Made by a program: the position numbers and the translations under genes
The notes under the pieces: model-generated
Seen by the model: only the letters and a program-made list of their open reading frames with translations
Databases searched by the model: none
What the model was told of the DNA's origin: nothing
Part shown: positions 36,830-46,069 of the stretch, in pieces
Layout: each line of letters opens with the position of its first letter
Numbering within the stretch: position 1 is the first letter of the stretch
Source of the DNA: Xanthomonas pisi DSM 18956
GTDB lineage: Bacteria; Pseudomonadota; Gammaproteobacteria; Xanthomonadales; Xanthomonadaceae
Direction of reading: 5' to 3'
Length of the DNA stretch: 64,000 bases
Assembly: GCF_001010415.1 (NCBI RefSeq)
Contig: NZ_JPLE01000045.1
Coordinates: 1-64,000 of the forward strand

Positions 36830-39154
36830 ATGCCCACCTCCTTGCCGTTGCGGCAGCTGTTCGTCGCCATCGCCCTGGCCACCCTGCCGGCACTCGCCAG
36901 CGCGCAGGCGCCTGCCGTCACCGAGGCCGACTACGCCCGCGCCGAGCGCCTCACCAGCTATCTGGCGCAACCGCTGGTCGATCACCAGGCCACCCGCATC
37001 GACTGGCTGGACGCCACCCACGTGGTCTATGTCGACCACGATGCCAAGGGCAACCAGCTGTTGCAGCTGGACACCGCCACCGGCAAGAGCGCGCCGATCT
37101 TCAAGCAGTCCGCATTGGTCGCCTCGCTCAACACGCTGCTCAAGACCGGCGACAAGCCGCTCAAGGCCGACACCTTCGCGCCGGCGGTCAAGCGCACCGC
37201 CGATGGCCGCTACCGCCTCAACGTGCGCGACACTGCCGTGGTCTGCGATGCGCGTGCGCGTTGCAGCAAGCTGTATGCAAAGGACAAGGCCGAGCCGGGC
37301 GTGCTGTCGCCGGACAAGCGCAGCGAAGCCTTCATCCGCAACTGGAACCTGTGGGTGCGCGATCTTGCCAGCGGCCAGGAGACCCAGCTCACCCGCGACG
37401 GCGTGGAAAACTTCGGCTACGCCACCGACAACGCCGGCTGGCAGCACAGCGACAACGCCATCGTGGCCTGGTCGCCGGACTCGCGCAAGATCGCCACTTT
37501 CCAGCAGGACCAGCGCAAGACCGGCGACATGTACCTGGTCAGCACCAAGCTCGGGCATCCGGAACTGCAGTCGTGGAAATACCCGCTGGCCGGCGACAAG
37601 GACGTGACCATGATCGAGCGCGTGGTCATCGACGTACCTACGCGCAGCGTGCTGCGGCTGAAACTGCCGCCCGACCAGCACCGCTCCACCCTGTGCGATG
37701 ACGTGAGCTGCTCGCCGGGCCTGTGGGACGATGTGAAGTGGGCGCCGGACGGCAAGACGCTGGCCTTCGTCTCCACCTCGCGCTTCCACAAGCAGGCCTG
37801 GTTGCGCATTGCCGATGTCGCCACCGGCGACGTGCGCACCGCCTTCGACGAAACCGCCAAGACCTATTACGAAAGCGGCCAGGTCGCCGCCAACTGGGCG
37901 TATCTGCCGGCCAGCGACGAGGCAGTGTGGTTTTCCGAACGCAGCGATTGGGGCCAGCTGTATCTCTACGACCTGCGTACCGGCAAACCCAAACATGCCA
38001 TCACCACGGGCGACGGCAACGTCACCGAGCTGTTGCGCGTGGATCCGGCGACACGCACCGCATGGTTCATGGCGGTAGGCCGTTCGCCAGGGGTGGACCC
38101 GTATTACCAGCAGTTGTGGAAGGTGAGCCTGGATGGCGGGGCGCCGGTGTTGCTCACGCCTGAAGTCGCCGATCACAGCGTTGCGCTGTCGCCCGATGGC
38201 GCGCGTTTTGTCGACACCTATTCCACCTCGGTCACGCCACCGGTCACGTTGCTGCGCGAGGCCGGCGATGGCCGCACTGTCAGCACGATCGCCACCGCCG
38301 ATATCACTCGCCTCAAGGCCGCCGGCTGGGTGCCGCCGGAGCCGATCACGGTCAAGGCGCGCGATGGCAAGACCACGCTCTATGGGTTGATGTTCAAGCC
38401 CAGCAACTTCGATCCGACGCGCAAGTATCCGGTCATCGATTACGTCTACCCCGGCCCGCAGACCGGCTCGGTCCGTGGCCGCAGTTTCCTCGCCGGCCAT
38501 GGCGACAATCAATCGCTGGCGGAGCTGGGCTTCATCGTGGTCGCCATCGATGGCATGGGCACGCCGTGGCGCTCCAAGAGCTTCCACGACACCTGGTACG
38601 CCAACATGGGCGACAACACCTTGCCCGACCAGGTCGCCGGACTGAAGGAACTGGGGCAGCGCTACCCCTGGATCGATCTGGACCGCGTCGGCATCTGGGG
38701 CCATTCCGGCGGCGGCAACGCCTCCACCGGCGCGATGCTGCGCTACCCCGATTTCTTCAAGGTGGCGTGGTCGGAAAGCGGCAACCACGACAACCGCGGC
38801 TACGAAGACGACTGGGCGGAGAAGTACCACGGCGACCACATCGTCAACAAGGACGGCACCTCCAACTACGACGACCAGGCCAACGCCAACCACGCCAGCA
38901 AGCTCAAGGGCCGGCTGATGCTGGTGCACGGCACCCTGGACGACAACGTACCGCCGTACCTCACCCTGCTGGTGGCCGATGCGTTGATCAAGGCCAACAA
39001 GGACTTCGACATGCTGATGCTGCCCAACGCCAAGCACGGCTACGGCGATCTCACCCCGTACGTCACCCGCCGCCGCTGGGACTATTTCGTGCAGTACCTG
39101 CTCGGCGCCACCCCGCCGGCGCAGTACCAGATGAAGCCGATGCCCAAGAACTGA
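36830..39154 (+). CDS. S9 family dipeptidyl peptidase (DPP IV type), exported
   Basis: 774 residues with a signal peptide (about 1-25). An N-terminal propeller domain (about 40-500) precedes the alpha/beta-hydrolase domain. The triad is visible: Ser626 in GHSGGG, Asp704 or 705 in GTLDDNV, and His736 in NAKHGYG. DPP IV enzymes remove X-Pro dipeptides from peptide N-termini, so the enzyme probably helps to use proline-rich peptides outside the cytoplasm. The start has GGAGAG at 36818-36823. The frame is open upstream to 36383, but the signal peptide marks this start. A hairpin follows at 39173. Confidence 0.92.
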   Translation: MPTSLPLRQLFVAIALATLPALASAQAPAVTEADYARAERLTSYLAQPLVDHQATRIDWLDATHVVYVDHDAKGNQLLQLDTATGKSAPIFKQSALVASLNTLLKTGDKPLKADTFAPAVKRTADGRYRLNVRDTAVVCDARARCSKLYAKDKAEPGVLSPDKRSEAFIRNWNLWVRDLASGQETQLTRDGVENFGYATDNAGWQHSDNAIVAWSPDSRKIATFQQDQRKTGDMYLVSTKLGHPELQSWKYPLAGDKDVTMIERVVIDVPTRSVLRLKLPPDQHRSTLCDDVSCSPGLWDDVKWAPDGKTLAFVSTSRFHKQAWLRIADVATGDVRTAFDETAKTYYESGQVAANWAYLPASDEAVWFSERSDWGQLYLYDLRTGKPKHAITTGDGNVTELLRVDPATRTAWFMAVGRSPGVDPYYQQLWKVSLDGGAPVLLTPEVADHSVALSPDGARFVDTYSTSVTPPVTLLREAGDGRTVSTIATADITRLKAAGWVPPEPITVKARDGKTTLYGLMFKPSNFDPTRKYPVIDYVYPGPQTGSVRGRSFLAGHGDNQSLAELGFIVVAIDGMGTPWRSKSFHDTWYANMGDNTLPDQVAGLKELGQRYPWIDLDRVGIWGHSGGGNASTGAMLRYPDFFKVAWSESGNHDNRGYEDDWAEKYHGDHIVNKDGTSNYDDQANANHASKLKGRLMLVHGTLDDNVPPYLTLLVADALIKANKDFDMLMLPNAKHGYGDLTPYVTRRRWDYFVQYLLGATPPAQYQMKPMPKN

Positions 39155-39172
39155 GGGAAACGCAGCACACAG

Positions 39173-39201
39173 GCGCTCTGCCGCAGAAAGCCGCAGAGCG
39201 C
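39173..39201 (+). terminator. hairpin after the S9 peptidase gene
   Basis: 9-bp perfect stem gcgctctgc / gcagagcgc, 18 bp after the stop, with no T-run. Confidence 0.5.
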
Positions 39202-39412
39202 ATTCCCAGCGCACGACACGATCTGCAGGCGGCTCAAGACGTCCGTGCGCGTCTCTCCGGCCCTGTCCGGCGGCCATGCGCCACTTCCTCAAACACCATC
39301 CGCAGATACGAGGCCTGCGGTGTGGGGAACGCAGGCGTCCGTCGGGATTCCGCTGTTTCGGTGCAGGCTTAACTTGTAATCTACTCGGCCAACGAACTTC
39401 AAAGGAACTGAA

Positions 39413-40681
39413 ATGCAGTTGTCGCAAGGTCAACGCGTCCCACTGTCGACGCTGATCCAGCAGCCCAGGTTCGACTTCGTCACCCAGATCGCCTCCAACC
39501 GCACCATCGATTACGTGTGCTTCGGTCTCGACGCGGCCGGCAAGCTCTCCGACGACCGTTACATGGTGTTCTTCAATCAGCCCAGCAGCCCATGCGGCAG
39601 TGTCCGCCAGAGTGCGGACGGGCGCTTCGAGCTGTCCCTGGCAAGCCTACCGGCGACGATCGATCGCCTGGTCTTCACCGCCTCCATCGACGGCCCGGGT
39701 GTCATGCGCGACATCGACGCCAGCCATTTCAGTCTCCAGGCCGGCGGACAGGAAGCTGCACGTTGCAGCTTCGGCGGCACAAGCTTTGCCGACGAAAAGG
39801 CCATCATGGTGGCCGATATTTACCGCAGCAAGGATCAGTGGCGCATCGTCGCCAACCTGCAGGGTTTCAATGCCGGGCTGGATGCGCTGGTGGTCCACTT
39901 TGGCGGTGAGGTCTCCGAGCCGCCGACAGCGCCCGCAGCGCCACCCTCAGCCGCGCCGGCGCCGACGCCGGCAGCGAAAGTCTCGCTGGAAAAGCGGGTG
40001 GGCGATGTGGCGCCGCAGTTGGTCAGCCTGGCGAAAAAGGCACAGATCAGCCTGGAAAAAGCCAGGCTGACCGACGTGAAGGCACGGGTCGGATTGGTCC
40101 TGGATGCGTCCGGGTCGATGAGCGCCCAATACAGCCGCGGCCATGTTCAACAGGTTGTCGATCGCCTCATCCCGCTGGCAGTCCATTTCGATGACGACGG
40201 CGCACTGGATTGCTGGGCATTCGGCGCAACTCCATGCCAGCTGTCACCTGTGACGCTGCATAACTTTCCGGGCTATATCGAGCGCGATTGCGGTGGCTGG
40301 AAAAAATGGTCACTGGGCCCGCGCATCAACGATGAGCCCAAGGCCATGCGCATGGTGATCGACTACTACAAGCAATCCAAGGACCGCACTCCGGTCTACA
40401 TCCTGTTCATCAGTGACGGCGGCGTGCATCAGGATCGCGAAATCACCCAGCTGATGAAGGAAGCCGCTGCACTGCCGATTTTCTGGCAGTTTGTCGGCTT
40501 GGGTGGCCGTGGCTACGGCATCCTGGAGAAGCTCGATGACATGCGCGGCCGTGTGGTGGACAACTGCAATTTCTTTGCACTGGATCGGCTTGACCAGGTG
40601 CCCGAAGAGAAACTCTACGATCTGCTGATGGAAGAGTTTCCCATGTGGCTCAACGCAGCGAAGGCGAAGAACATCCTGTAA
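39413..40681 (+). CDS. TerD-domain / von Willebrand A protein (TerF type)
   Basis: 422 residues. Residues 1-165 form a TerD-like domain (CFGLDAAGKLSDDRYMVFFN, LVFTASIDGPGVM, ADIYRSKDQWR). A proline/alanine linker (about 168-190) leads to a VWA domain with an intact MIDAS motif DASGSM (about 230) and a second metal-site Asp in FISDGGV. The Ter family is tied to tellurite resistance, phage defence and membrane stress through Ca2+ binding. No terZABCDE genes are adjacent, so this is a stand-alone member. AAGGAA lies just before the ATG. Cytoplasmic. Confidence 0.87.
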   Translation: MQLSQGQRVPLSTLIQQPRFDFVTQIASNRTIDYVCFGLDAAGKLSDDRYMVFFNQPSSPCGSVRQSADGRFELSLASLPATIDRLVFTASIDGPGVMRDIDASHFSLQAGGQEAARCSFGGTSFADEKAIMVADIYRSKDQWRIVANLQGFNAGLDALVVHFGGEVSEPPTAPAAPPSAAPAPTPAAKVSLEKRVGDVAPQLVSLAKKAQISLEKARLTDVKARVGLVLDASGSMSAQYSRGHVQQVVDRLIPLAVHFDDDGALDCWAFGATPCQLSPVTLHNFPGYIERDCGGWKKWSLGPRINDEPKAMRMVIDYYKQSKDRTPVYILFISDGGVHQDREITQLMKEAAALPIFWQFVGLGGRGYGILEKLDDMRGRVVDNCNFFALDRLDQVPEEKLYDLLMEEFPMWLNAAKAKNIL

Positions 40682-40738
40682 GGCAAGGCCTCAGGCCTGG
40701 ATGACGCCGATCGCCCTGCTGCGTGCGGCAAGCACGGC

Positions 40739-42709
40739 TCACTTGGCCGTGCTACCGCCAAGCTGCTTGCTCAGGAACGCCAGCAAGCGCGTGTAATACT
40801 CGCGCCGATGCGCTTCGGTGTAGAAGCCGTGGCCCTCGTTGGGAAAGTACAGCGACTCCACCGGAACGCCAGCACCCTTCAACGCGCGCTCCATGGCCTT
40901 GGTATGTTCGATCGGCGCGCGCTCGTCCTTGCCGCCGGCCGCCAGAAACACCGGCACCTTGATCTGTGGTGCCAGGGTCACCGGCGAGCGCGCAGCCAAG
41001 GTGTCGCGTGCGCCCAGCCAATCGACCGTCCAGTTCTTGGCCCAGCGCGCGGAGCGCCCGGTATCGCGCGCCATCATCTCCAGGTCGTAGACGCCCACAT
41101 AACCGGCCGCGCAGCGATACAGCGCAGGCTCCTTGGCCACCCCCATCAGTGCCGCATATCCGCCGTAGCTGGCGCCATAGATGCACACCCGCGATGCGTC
41201 GGCAATGCCTTCGGCGATGGCCCACCGCGTGGCATCGGTGACATCGTCCTGCATGCGTCCACCCCACTCCCTGGCCCCGGCCTGGGTAAATGCATGGCCG
41301 TAATTGGCCGAGCCACGGTAGTTGACGCGCAGCACTGCGTAACCGGCTGCCGCCAGCAACTGGGTGTCGTCATCGAACTCCCACTTGTCGAAGATCCCGA
41401 ACGGGCCGCCATGCGGCATCACGATCAACGGTTGCGGCTTGCCGGCTTGCGCCTGCAAGGGCTGGGTCAGGTAGCCATGCAGCACCAGGCCATCGCGCGC
41501 CTGGAAACTCACCTGCCGGGTCGCCGGAACTCCATCGGGCGCAAACCACTCTCTGCGGCTGAACACCCGATCGGCCTTCTTGCTGACCGTGTCGAACAGA
41601 TAGTAATCCCCGTTGTTGCGATCGCTCCACACATAGACCAGCACCAGGCGGCGATCGCTGGTGGCCGAGGTGATATAGACCGCGTTGCCGTCGAAGGCTT
41701 TTTCCAGGCTGCGATACAACCTGGCAGTAGGCGATGTTTCATCGAAGAAGCGGTTGCGCACGCGATCGCTCATGTACGACGCACCGATCGGCGTGGTGCC
41801 GTCCAGATCGCGCAGGATGCGGTACGGGTCCACGGTATCGTCGCGCAACAGCGGTGTCGCCTTGCTGGTTGCCGGGTCCCACGCCACCAGCACGTCGGTG
41901 CCGGCCGCCTGCTCCACCTGCAGATAGGCGCGGCTGCCATCGGCCGAGAAACCCAGCGGAAACTCGCGCTGCTTGCTGATGGCCGCATCGTTGATCAGCC
42001 GCCAGGGCGCGTCGTCGTTGTCGCGGTAATAGAGCTTGCTGACGTTGCTGATGTCCAGGCCGTTGGCAAAGCGGATACGCCCCTGCTGGTCGGTCACAAA
42101 CCCCGCCCGACGTACCGGCGAGGTGGCCACGGTCGTGCGCCGACCGGTCTGGATGTCCAGCTTGTCGATGCGGACGTTGGGATCGCCCACGAACGGAACT
42201 GCCGACACCAGGATGTTGCGCGCGTCGCCCGGCAAGGTATCCAGCATGTAGGTGGCCGGGTCCAGGTCCATCTTCAACTGTGCGCCGTTGATGTCCGGAT
42301 TGGTGCCGTACGGGCTGGCCAGCAGACGGCCATTCTTGCCGTCGGCATCGATGGCATGCAGTTGCCCGATCGCCACCGGCTCGTCGCGCGAGCCCAGCCG
42401 CTGCGCCATCGACACCACGATGCGCTCATCGCTGGCCCACCAGAAATCGTCCACCACGGTGTTGACGCCGCCGGTGACCTTGGCCGTGGCTATCTTGCCC
42501 TCGCGCCGCACGATGCCCAGCACGGTGCGATCTTCCAGCGGCATGGTCAGCGCGAAATATGCACCGGACGGCGAAATCTTGATCCGCTCGAACTGATCGC
42601 TCTTCAGATACGGCGCCAGATCCACGGTTTCCGGCGCGCCCTGCGCGACTCCCGGGCCCGCAACTCCCCAAACCAGCACACTCAACACGCCCATTGTCCA
42701 ACAACGCAT
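40739..42709 (-). CDS. S9 family prolyl oligopeptidase, exported
   Basis: 656 residues with a signal peptide (about 1-24). A propeller-like N-terminal half (about 40-380) precedes an alpha/beta-hydrolase domain. The nucleophile motif is GASYGGY, the acid lies in AAGGKDERAP, and the base in NEGHGFY; all three are intact. It resembles acylaminoacyl/oligopeptidase members (COG1506) more than the DPP IV enzyme at 36830. It probably cleaves short peptides in the periplasm. The ATG at 42709 is the first giving the signal peptide; upstream residues in the open frame look random. Confidence 0.9.
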   Translation of the reverse strand: MRCWTMGVLSVLVWGVAGPGVAQGAPETVDLAPYLKSDQFERIKISPSGAYFALTMPLEDRTVLGIVRREGKIATAKVTGGVNTVVDDFWWASDERIVVSMAQRLGSRDEPVAIGQLHAIDADGKNGRLLASPYGTNPDINGAQLKMDLDPATYMLDTLPGDARNILVSAVPFVGDPNVRIDKLDIQTGRRTTVATSPVRRAGFVTDQQGRIRFANGLDISNVSKLYYRDNDDAPWRLINDAAISKQREFPLGFSADGSRAYLQVEQAAGTDVLVAWDPATSKATPLLRDDTVDPYRILRDLDGTTPIGASYMSDRVRNRFFDETSPTARLYRSLEKAFDGNAVYITSATSDRRLVLVYVWSDRNNGDYYLFDTVSKKADRVFSRREWFAPDGVPATRQVSFQARDGLVLHGYLTQPLQAQAGKPQPLIVMPHGGPFGIFDKWEFDDDTQLLAAAGYAVLRVNYRGSANYGHAFTQAGAREWGGRMQDDVTDATRWAIAEGIADASRVCIYGASYGGYAALMGVAKEPALYRCAAGYVGVYDLEMMARDTGRSARWAKNWTVDWLGARDTLAARSPVTLAPQIKVPVFLAAGGKDERAPIEHTKAMERALKGAGVPVESLYFPNEGHGFYTEAHRREYYTRLLAFLSKQLGGSTAK

Positions 42710-42888
42710 CTCGCCCCCTACGATCTGTCCTTGTGGGGCGCATGGTGGCAAACGACCGCCGCCGCGTCTACGCGCACGCGATCCCCGCACGTGATCGCAA
42801 CGCAGAAACTGCACGCACATTGGCTCGCGCGGCGCGCACCGAACCTACTGCGATCCGCGCAGCAAGCGGGCGATCCGCATGCGACGCC

Positions 42889-43224
42889 TCAAGCTGCCGA
42901 CGGCGGCCGCTGGCCAAGCAAGCCGATACGCCGGAACCACATTTCCAATGGCACCGTCACCAACGGCGGCAGCGCAGCCAGCAGGCTCAGCGCCCAGGCC
43001 CACCACGGCCAGCGCAGCCGCAGCGCGGCGAGCACGCTCACCACCACGTAGAAGAGGAATGCACCGCCGTGCAACCGACCGAACAGCCACACCACCACTT
43101 CGGTGGTCTGTGTGCCGTATTTGAGCACCATGCCGAGCAGCAGCCCGGCCCAGGTCACGCCTTCGATCAAGGCGGCAACCGCAAACAGCCGACCCATCGG
43201 CGACAACCCAGCAGCAGAACGCAT
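42889..43224 (-). CDS. DUF3817 small membrane protein
   Basis: 111 residues with three membrane segments. It carries the family's conserved glutamate in the first segment (GRLFAVAALIEGVTWAGLL), a loop ending in FGRLHGGAFLFYVV, and a C-terminal segment with PFE-like VPLEMWFRR. Members are integral inner-membrane proteins of unknown function. The start at 43224 has GGAG in good position. It lies upstream of the S9 gene at 40739-42709 on the same strand with 179 bp between. Confidence 0.85.
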   Translation of the reverse strand: MRSAAGLSPMGRLFAVAALIEGVTWAGLLLGMVLKYGTQTTEVVVWLFGRLHGGAFLFYVVVSVLAALRLRWPWWAWALSLLAALPPLVTVPLEMWFRRIGLLGQRPPSAA

Positions 43225-43412
43225 GCAACACTCCAGTGGACACCAAGGATTGCCGCGACGCGATGGCGGCGGCGACGCCCGCTGGCAGCGGCAGTTTACA
43301 GGTCGACGACGTCGATGCGTGGCGCTGCAAGCACTCGAGCGGCCCGCTGCCCGGCGCAGCGGGCATGCATCCCGGCGATAATGCCGGCACTGTCGTCCTG
43401 AAAGCTCAGACC

Positions 43413-44033
43413 ATGCGCATTGCCCTGCTGTTGTTGCTGCTGATCGCCTTATTGCCCGGCACCGCGCGTGCACTGAGGGTGCACGATGGCGACCTGCTGT
43501 TCGTCACCGCGGCACGCACCGGCCTGAGCGGCGCCATCGACGACGCGACCGCCACACAGGGCGAGCTCAGCTTCGACCATGTCGCGCTGGTGGCGCATGC
43601 CGGCGATACGCAGGTGGTGCTGCACGCAGACGAACACGGCTCCCGCGAGCAGCCCTTGCAGGCGTTCATCGATGACGCCACCGCCAAGCACCGGCAGATC
43701 GTCGCATACCGGCTCACCCCCGAGCATCGCGCTGCCATCTCCGATGCCATTGCGCAGGCGCGCCGCATGCTCGGCAAACCGTACAATCAGACCTACGTGC
43801 AGGACGACAACAGCTATTACTGCTCGGACTTCATCGAGCGCGCCTTCCGCGCACATCACGTGTTTGCGCTGCAACCGATGAACTTCAGGAACCTGCAGAC
43901 CGGTCAGGTATCGCCCTACTGGATCGAGTTCTATCGCAGCAAGGGCATGGCCGTGCCGCAGGGCCTGCCCGGTACCAATCCGAACGACATGGCCAAGGCA
44001 GCGGCGTTGCGCGTGGTTGGTCGTCTGAACTGA
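43413..44033 (+). CDS. YiiX/permuted NlpC-P60-like hydrolase, secreted
   Basis: 206 residues with a signal peptide (about 1-20). The circularly permuted papain-like fold of the YiiX/YebB group is suggested by the order His first (SFDHVALV, about 53) and Cys later (YYCSDFIERAF, about 137). This is the reverse of normal NlpC/P60 enzymes. Such proteins hydrolyse amide bonds in peptidoglycan or lipid-linked substrates. The ATG at 43413 starts the signal peptide; the frame is open upstream without a better site. An imperfect hairpin (about 44078-44099) lies after the stop. Confidence 0.82.
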   Translation: MRIALLLLLLIALLPGTARALRVHDGDLLFVTAARTGLSGAIDDATATQGELSFDHVALVAHAGDTQVVLHADEHGSREQPLQAFIDDATAKHRQIVAYRLTPEHRAAISDAIAQARRMLGKPYNQTYVQDDNSYYCSDFIERAFRAHHVFALQPMNFRNLQTGQVSPYWIEFYRSKGMAVPQGLPGTNPNDMAKAAALRVVGRLN

Positions 44034-44266
44034 GCACGTGTACTCGCAGGCTTTCGATGATTCCACGGGCGCTTGGTTCTTCGAGCGTCGAGAACCTGGC
44101 AGCGCCCCGTGTGTGCGTTGCCAGGCCAATCGGATGTTCCCGCTTGACTGACATCGTCGATGTCAGCACGCACCCAACGCAACAGAACCGGCACGCGCGG
44201 CTCGCTATGCATCTGCGGCCAGCGCTGGTCTGCACCGCTGCGACGGCACCACGCTCCCCCACATGC

Positions 44267-44272
44267 AGGAGG
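44267..44272 (+). promoter_or_regulatory. ribosome binding site fixing a TTG start
   Basis: A perfect AGGAGG five bases before TTG 44278. An ATG at 44263 overlaps the site itself and cannot be the start. Confidence 0.85.
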
Positions 44273-44277
44273 CTGTA

Positions 44278-45246
44278 TTGAACAAGTTGTTATCGGCAGG
44301 ATTGGGAATGTTGCTGCTGATTGGCTGCGGCAAGACACCACCGCCAGCGCCAACACCGGCTGCCACAGCGATACCGGCGCCCACAGCGCGGACGCCCACT
44401 CTCGCGCCTGGTAGCCAGCGTGGCGATGGCCAACCGTATGAACTGGCCGATACGCAGGTCTGGGATGTGCCCGATCCGGCGACAGGTCGCACCTACCAGG
44501 TCTTCGTGGCGCTGCCACGCGGCTATGCAGACAATCCGCAGCGCCGTTACCCGGTGTTGTATGCCACCGATGGCGACTATGCGTTTCCACTGGTCAAGCA
44601 GATTGCGCGTCGCTTGAACGGCGAAGGGCCGGCCATCGAGGATTTCATTCTGGTTGGGCTGTCCTACGCAGTCGGCGACGAGCCCATGCCGAGCCGCAGG
44701 CGCGATTACACGCCCACCCCGGAGGATGGCCCAACCGCAGCACCGGTTGCCACCCATGGCAAGGGAGCAGACTACATCCGTTACCTACGCGATCGCGTGC
44801 TGCCGTTCGTTGCCAACCGTTACCGAACCGACGAACAGCGGCGCCTGTATCTGGGGCATTCGTACGGCGGCCTGCTGGGCACGCAGATCCTGTTGAGCAC
44901 ACCGGAGATGTTCGCCGGCTACATCCTGGGCAGCCCCTCGTACTGGTATGGCGAGCACGCGATGGTGGCGCAGGAGACAACCTTTGCCGCCTCGCATACC
45001 GACCTGCCGGCACAGGTGTACATGTACGTCGGCGAGTACGAGCAGGTGCGCTATCACCAGAATCACGACATGGTCGTCGACGCACAGAACATGGCGCAGG
45101 CACTGCGCGCGCGACACTATCGATCGTTGCATCTCGCGCTGGAAGTCCTCAATGACGAGGACCACCTGACCATCGGGCCACGCGGCACCACCCACGGCTT
45201 GAAGGTCTTGCTCGGGATAAAGGCTCCCGATAGGAGTGCGCAGTGA
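44278..45246 (+). CDS. putative esterase lipoprotein (alpha/beta hydrolase)
   Basis: 322 residues from a TTG start. The signal peptide has the lipobox LLIGC (Cys about 17), then a Pro/Ala-rich linker (about 20-47). The body is an alpha/beta hydrolase of the esterase/IroE-like group (COG2819): FVALPRGY, YPVLYATDGDYAF, nucleophile motif GHSYGG (Ser about 200), and DEDHLT with the candidate His near the end. Relatives hydrolyse siderophore or feruloyl esters; substrate not determinable. Its stop overlaps the GTG of the broken M1 gene (GTGA, 45243-45246), so they formed an operon. Confidence 0.85.
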   Translation: MNKLLSAGLGMLLLIGCGKTPPPAPTPAATAIPAPTARTPTLAPGSQRGDGQPYELADTQVWDVPDPATGRTYQVFVALPRGYADNPQRRYPVLYATDGDYAFPLVKQIARRLNGEGPAIEDFILVGLSYAVGDEPMPSRRRDYTPTPEDGPTAAPVATHGKGADYIRYLRDRVLPFVANRYRTDEQRRLYLGHSYGGLLGTQILLSTPEMFAGYILGSPSYWYGEHAMVAQETTFAASHTDLPAQVYMYVGEYEQVRYHQNHDMVVDAQNMAQALRARHYRSLHLALEVLNDEDHLTIGPRGTTHGLKVLLGIKAPDRSAQ

Positions 45247-45563
45247 AACAGTAGGGACTGGCTGCACACAGGGTCCTGACTGCGCTACTGGCACTCGCAT
45301 CGTCTTCGCTGATGGCCGCAGCGCCGACACTGCCAGGTGCCGGGTTCGAGGTGGAGCGCTATCACATGCAACTGCGCCCGGACCTCTCCACCACCGCGCT
45401 CTCCGGTGCACAGCGCAGTCGCCTACGCAGCACGTCCGACCACCTCACCCCGCGCTACCACGCGGCGACGCCGGTGAAGCAGCACCTTTCGTCTGCGCCG
45501 GCTGAGGCCCCTACTTCCGGCACATCGCGCAATCACAACAGCGCTTATGCATTTGGTCCATGA
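45243..45563 (+). pseudogene. M1 aminopeptidase N-terminal remnant
   Basis: GTG 45243 follows AGGAG (45232-45236), but codon 4 is TAG (45252-45254). Read through, the frame gives a signal-peptide-like stretch and then GFEVERYHMQLRPDLSTTAL, the usual opening of exported M1 (aminopeptidase N-type) proteins. After about 60 codons the resemblance is lost and the frame ends at 45563. The catalytic HExxH part is absent. Both a nonsense codon and a large truncation are present. Confidence 0.72.
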
Positions 45564-46044
45564 GCTCCCCATCCGCGACCCTCGGCACCCTGGTCCGGCA
45601 TCTGATCGAGCTGCTCGACGGCGACCTGGAGGCGGTCTACGCCGCATCCGGCCTTGCCTGGCGACCGCGCTATACGCCCGTGCTGCGGTGCTCATGCGGC
45701 TTGGCCCGACATCCATCAAGGTACTGGCGCAGCAGATCGGCATCACCCACTCCGCTGCCAGCCAGACCGTGGCGCAGATGGCCAAGCACCGTCTGGTCGC
45801 GCTCAAACCCGGTGCAGATGCACGCGAGCGCATCGTGGTGCTCAGCGCCAGAACGAAGCAGATGATTCCAGCCTTGCAGCGTCAGTGGGCAGCAACCACT
45901 GCAGCAGCCGCACAGCTGGATATGGAGCTGTCGGTGCCGCTGTCGGCAGTGCTTGCAGAAGCCATCGCCGCGTTGAACCAGCGCTCCTTTGCAACCCGCA
46001 TTTGTGCGGCAGCGACCGCACTTTCCAGCACGCCCACGCCATAG
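45560..46044 (+). pseudogene. MarR-family regulator with frameshift
   Basis: The first frame (from ATG 45560) reads MSSPSATLGTLVRHLIELL... to WRPRYTPV. The family sequence then continues in another frame with LMRLGPTSIKVLAQQIGITHSAASQTVAQMAKHRLVALKPG, the winged-helix DNA-binding part. One base is missing near 45686-45689. Restoring one g there joins the two into a 162-residue MarR-type protein. It may have regulated the CPBP gene 25 bp downstream. A sequencing error is possible but less likely given the other broken genes around it. Confidence 0.82.
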
Positions 46045-46069
46045 CCGAAGCATCTACAAGGAGTCGCAT

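Noticed and set aside
36761-39433. Minus-strand open frame of 890 codons
   Set aside because: Antisense to the DPP IV-type peptidase with its full catalytic triad.
44078-44099. tRNA-like ggttc...gaacc hairpin
   Set aside because: Only one arm is tRNA-like; no acceptor, D or anticodon arms fit around it.
45547-46044. Reading the MarR region as one intact gene from its second frame
   Set aside because: The first 35 residues of that frame are non-family, while the normal N-terminus lies in the other frame from ATG 45560.
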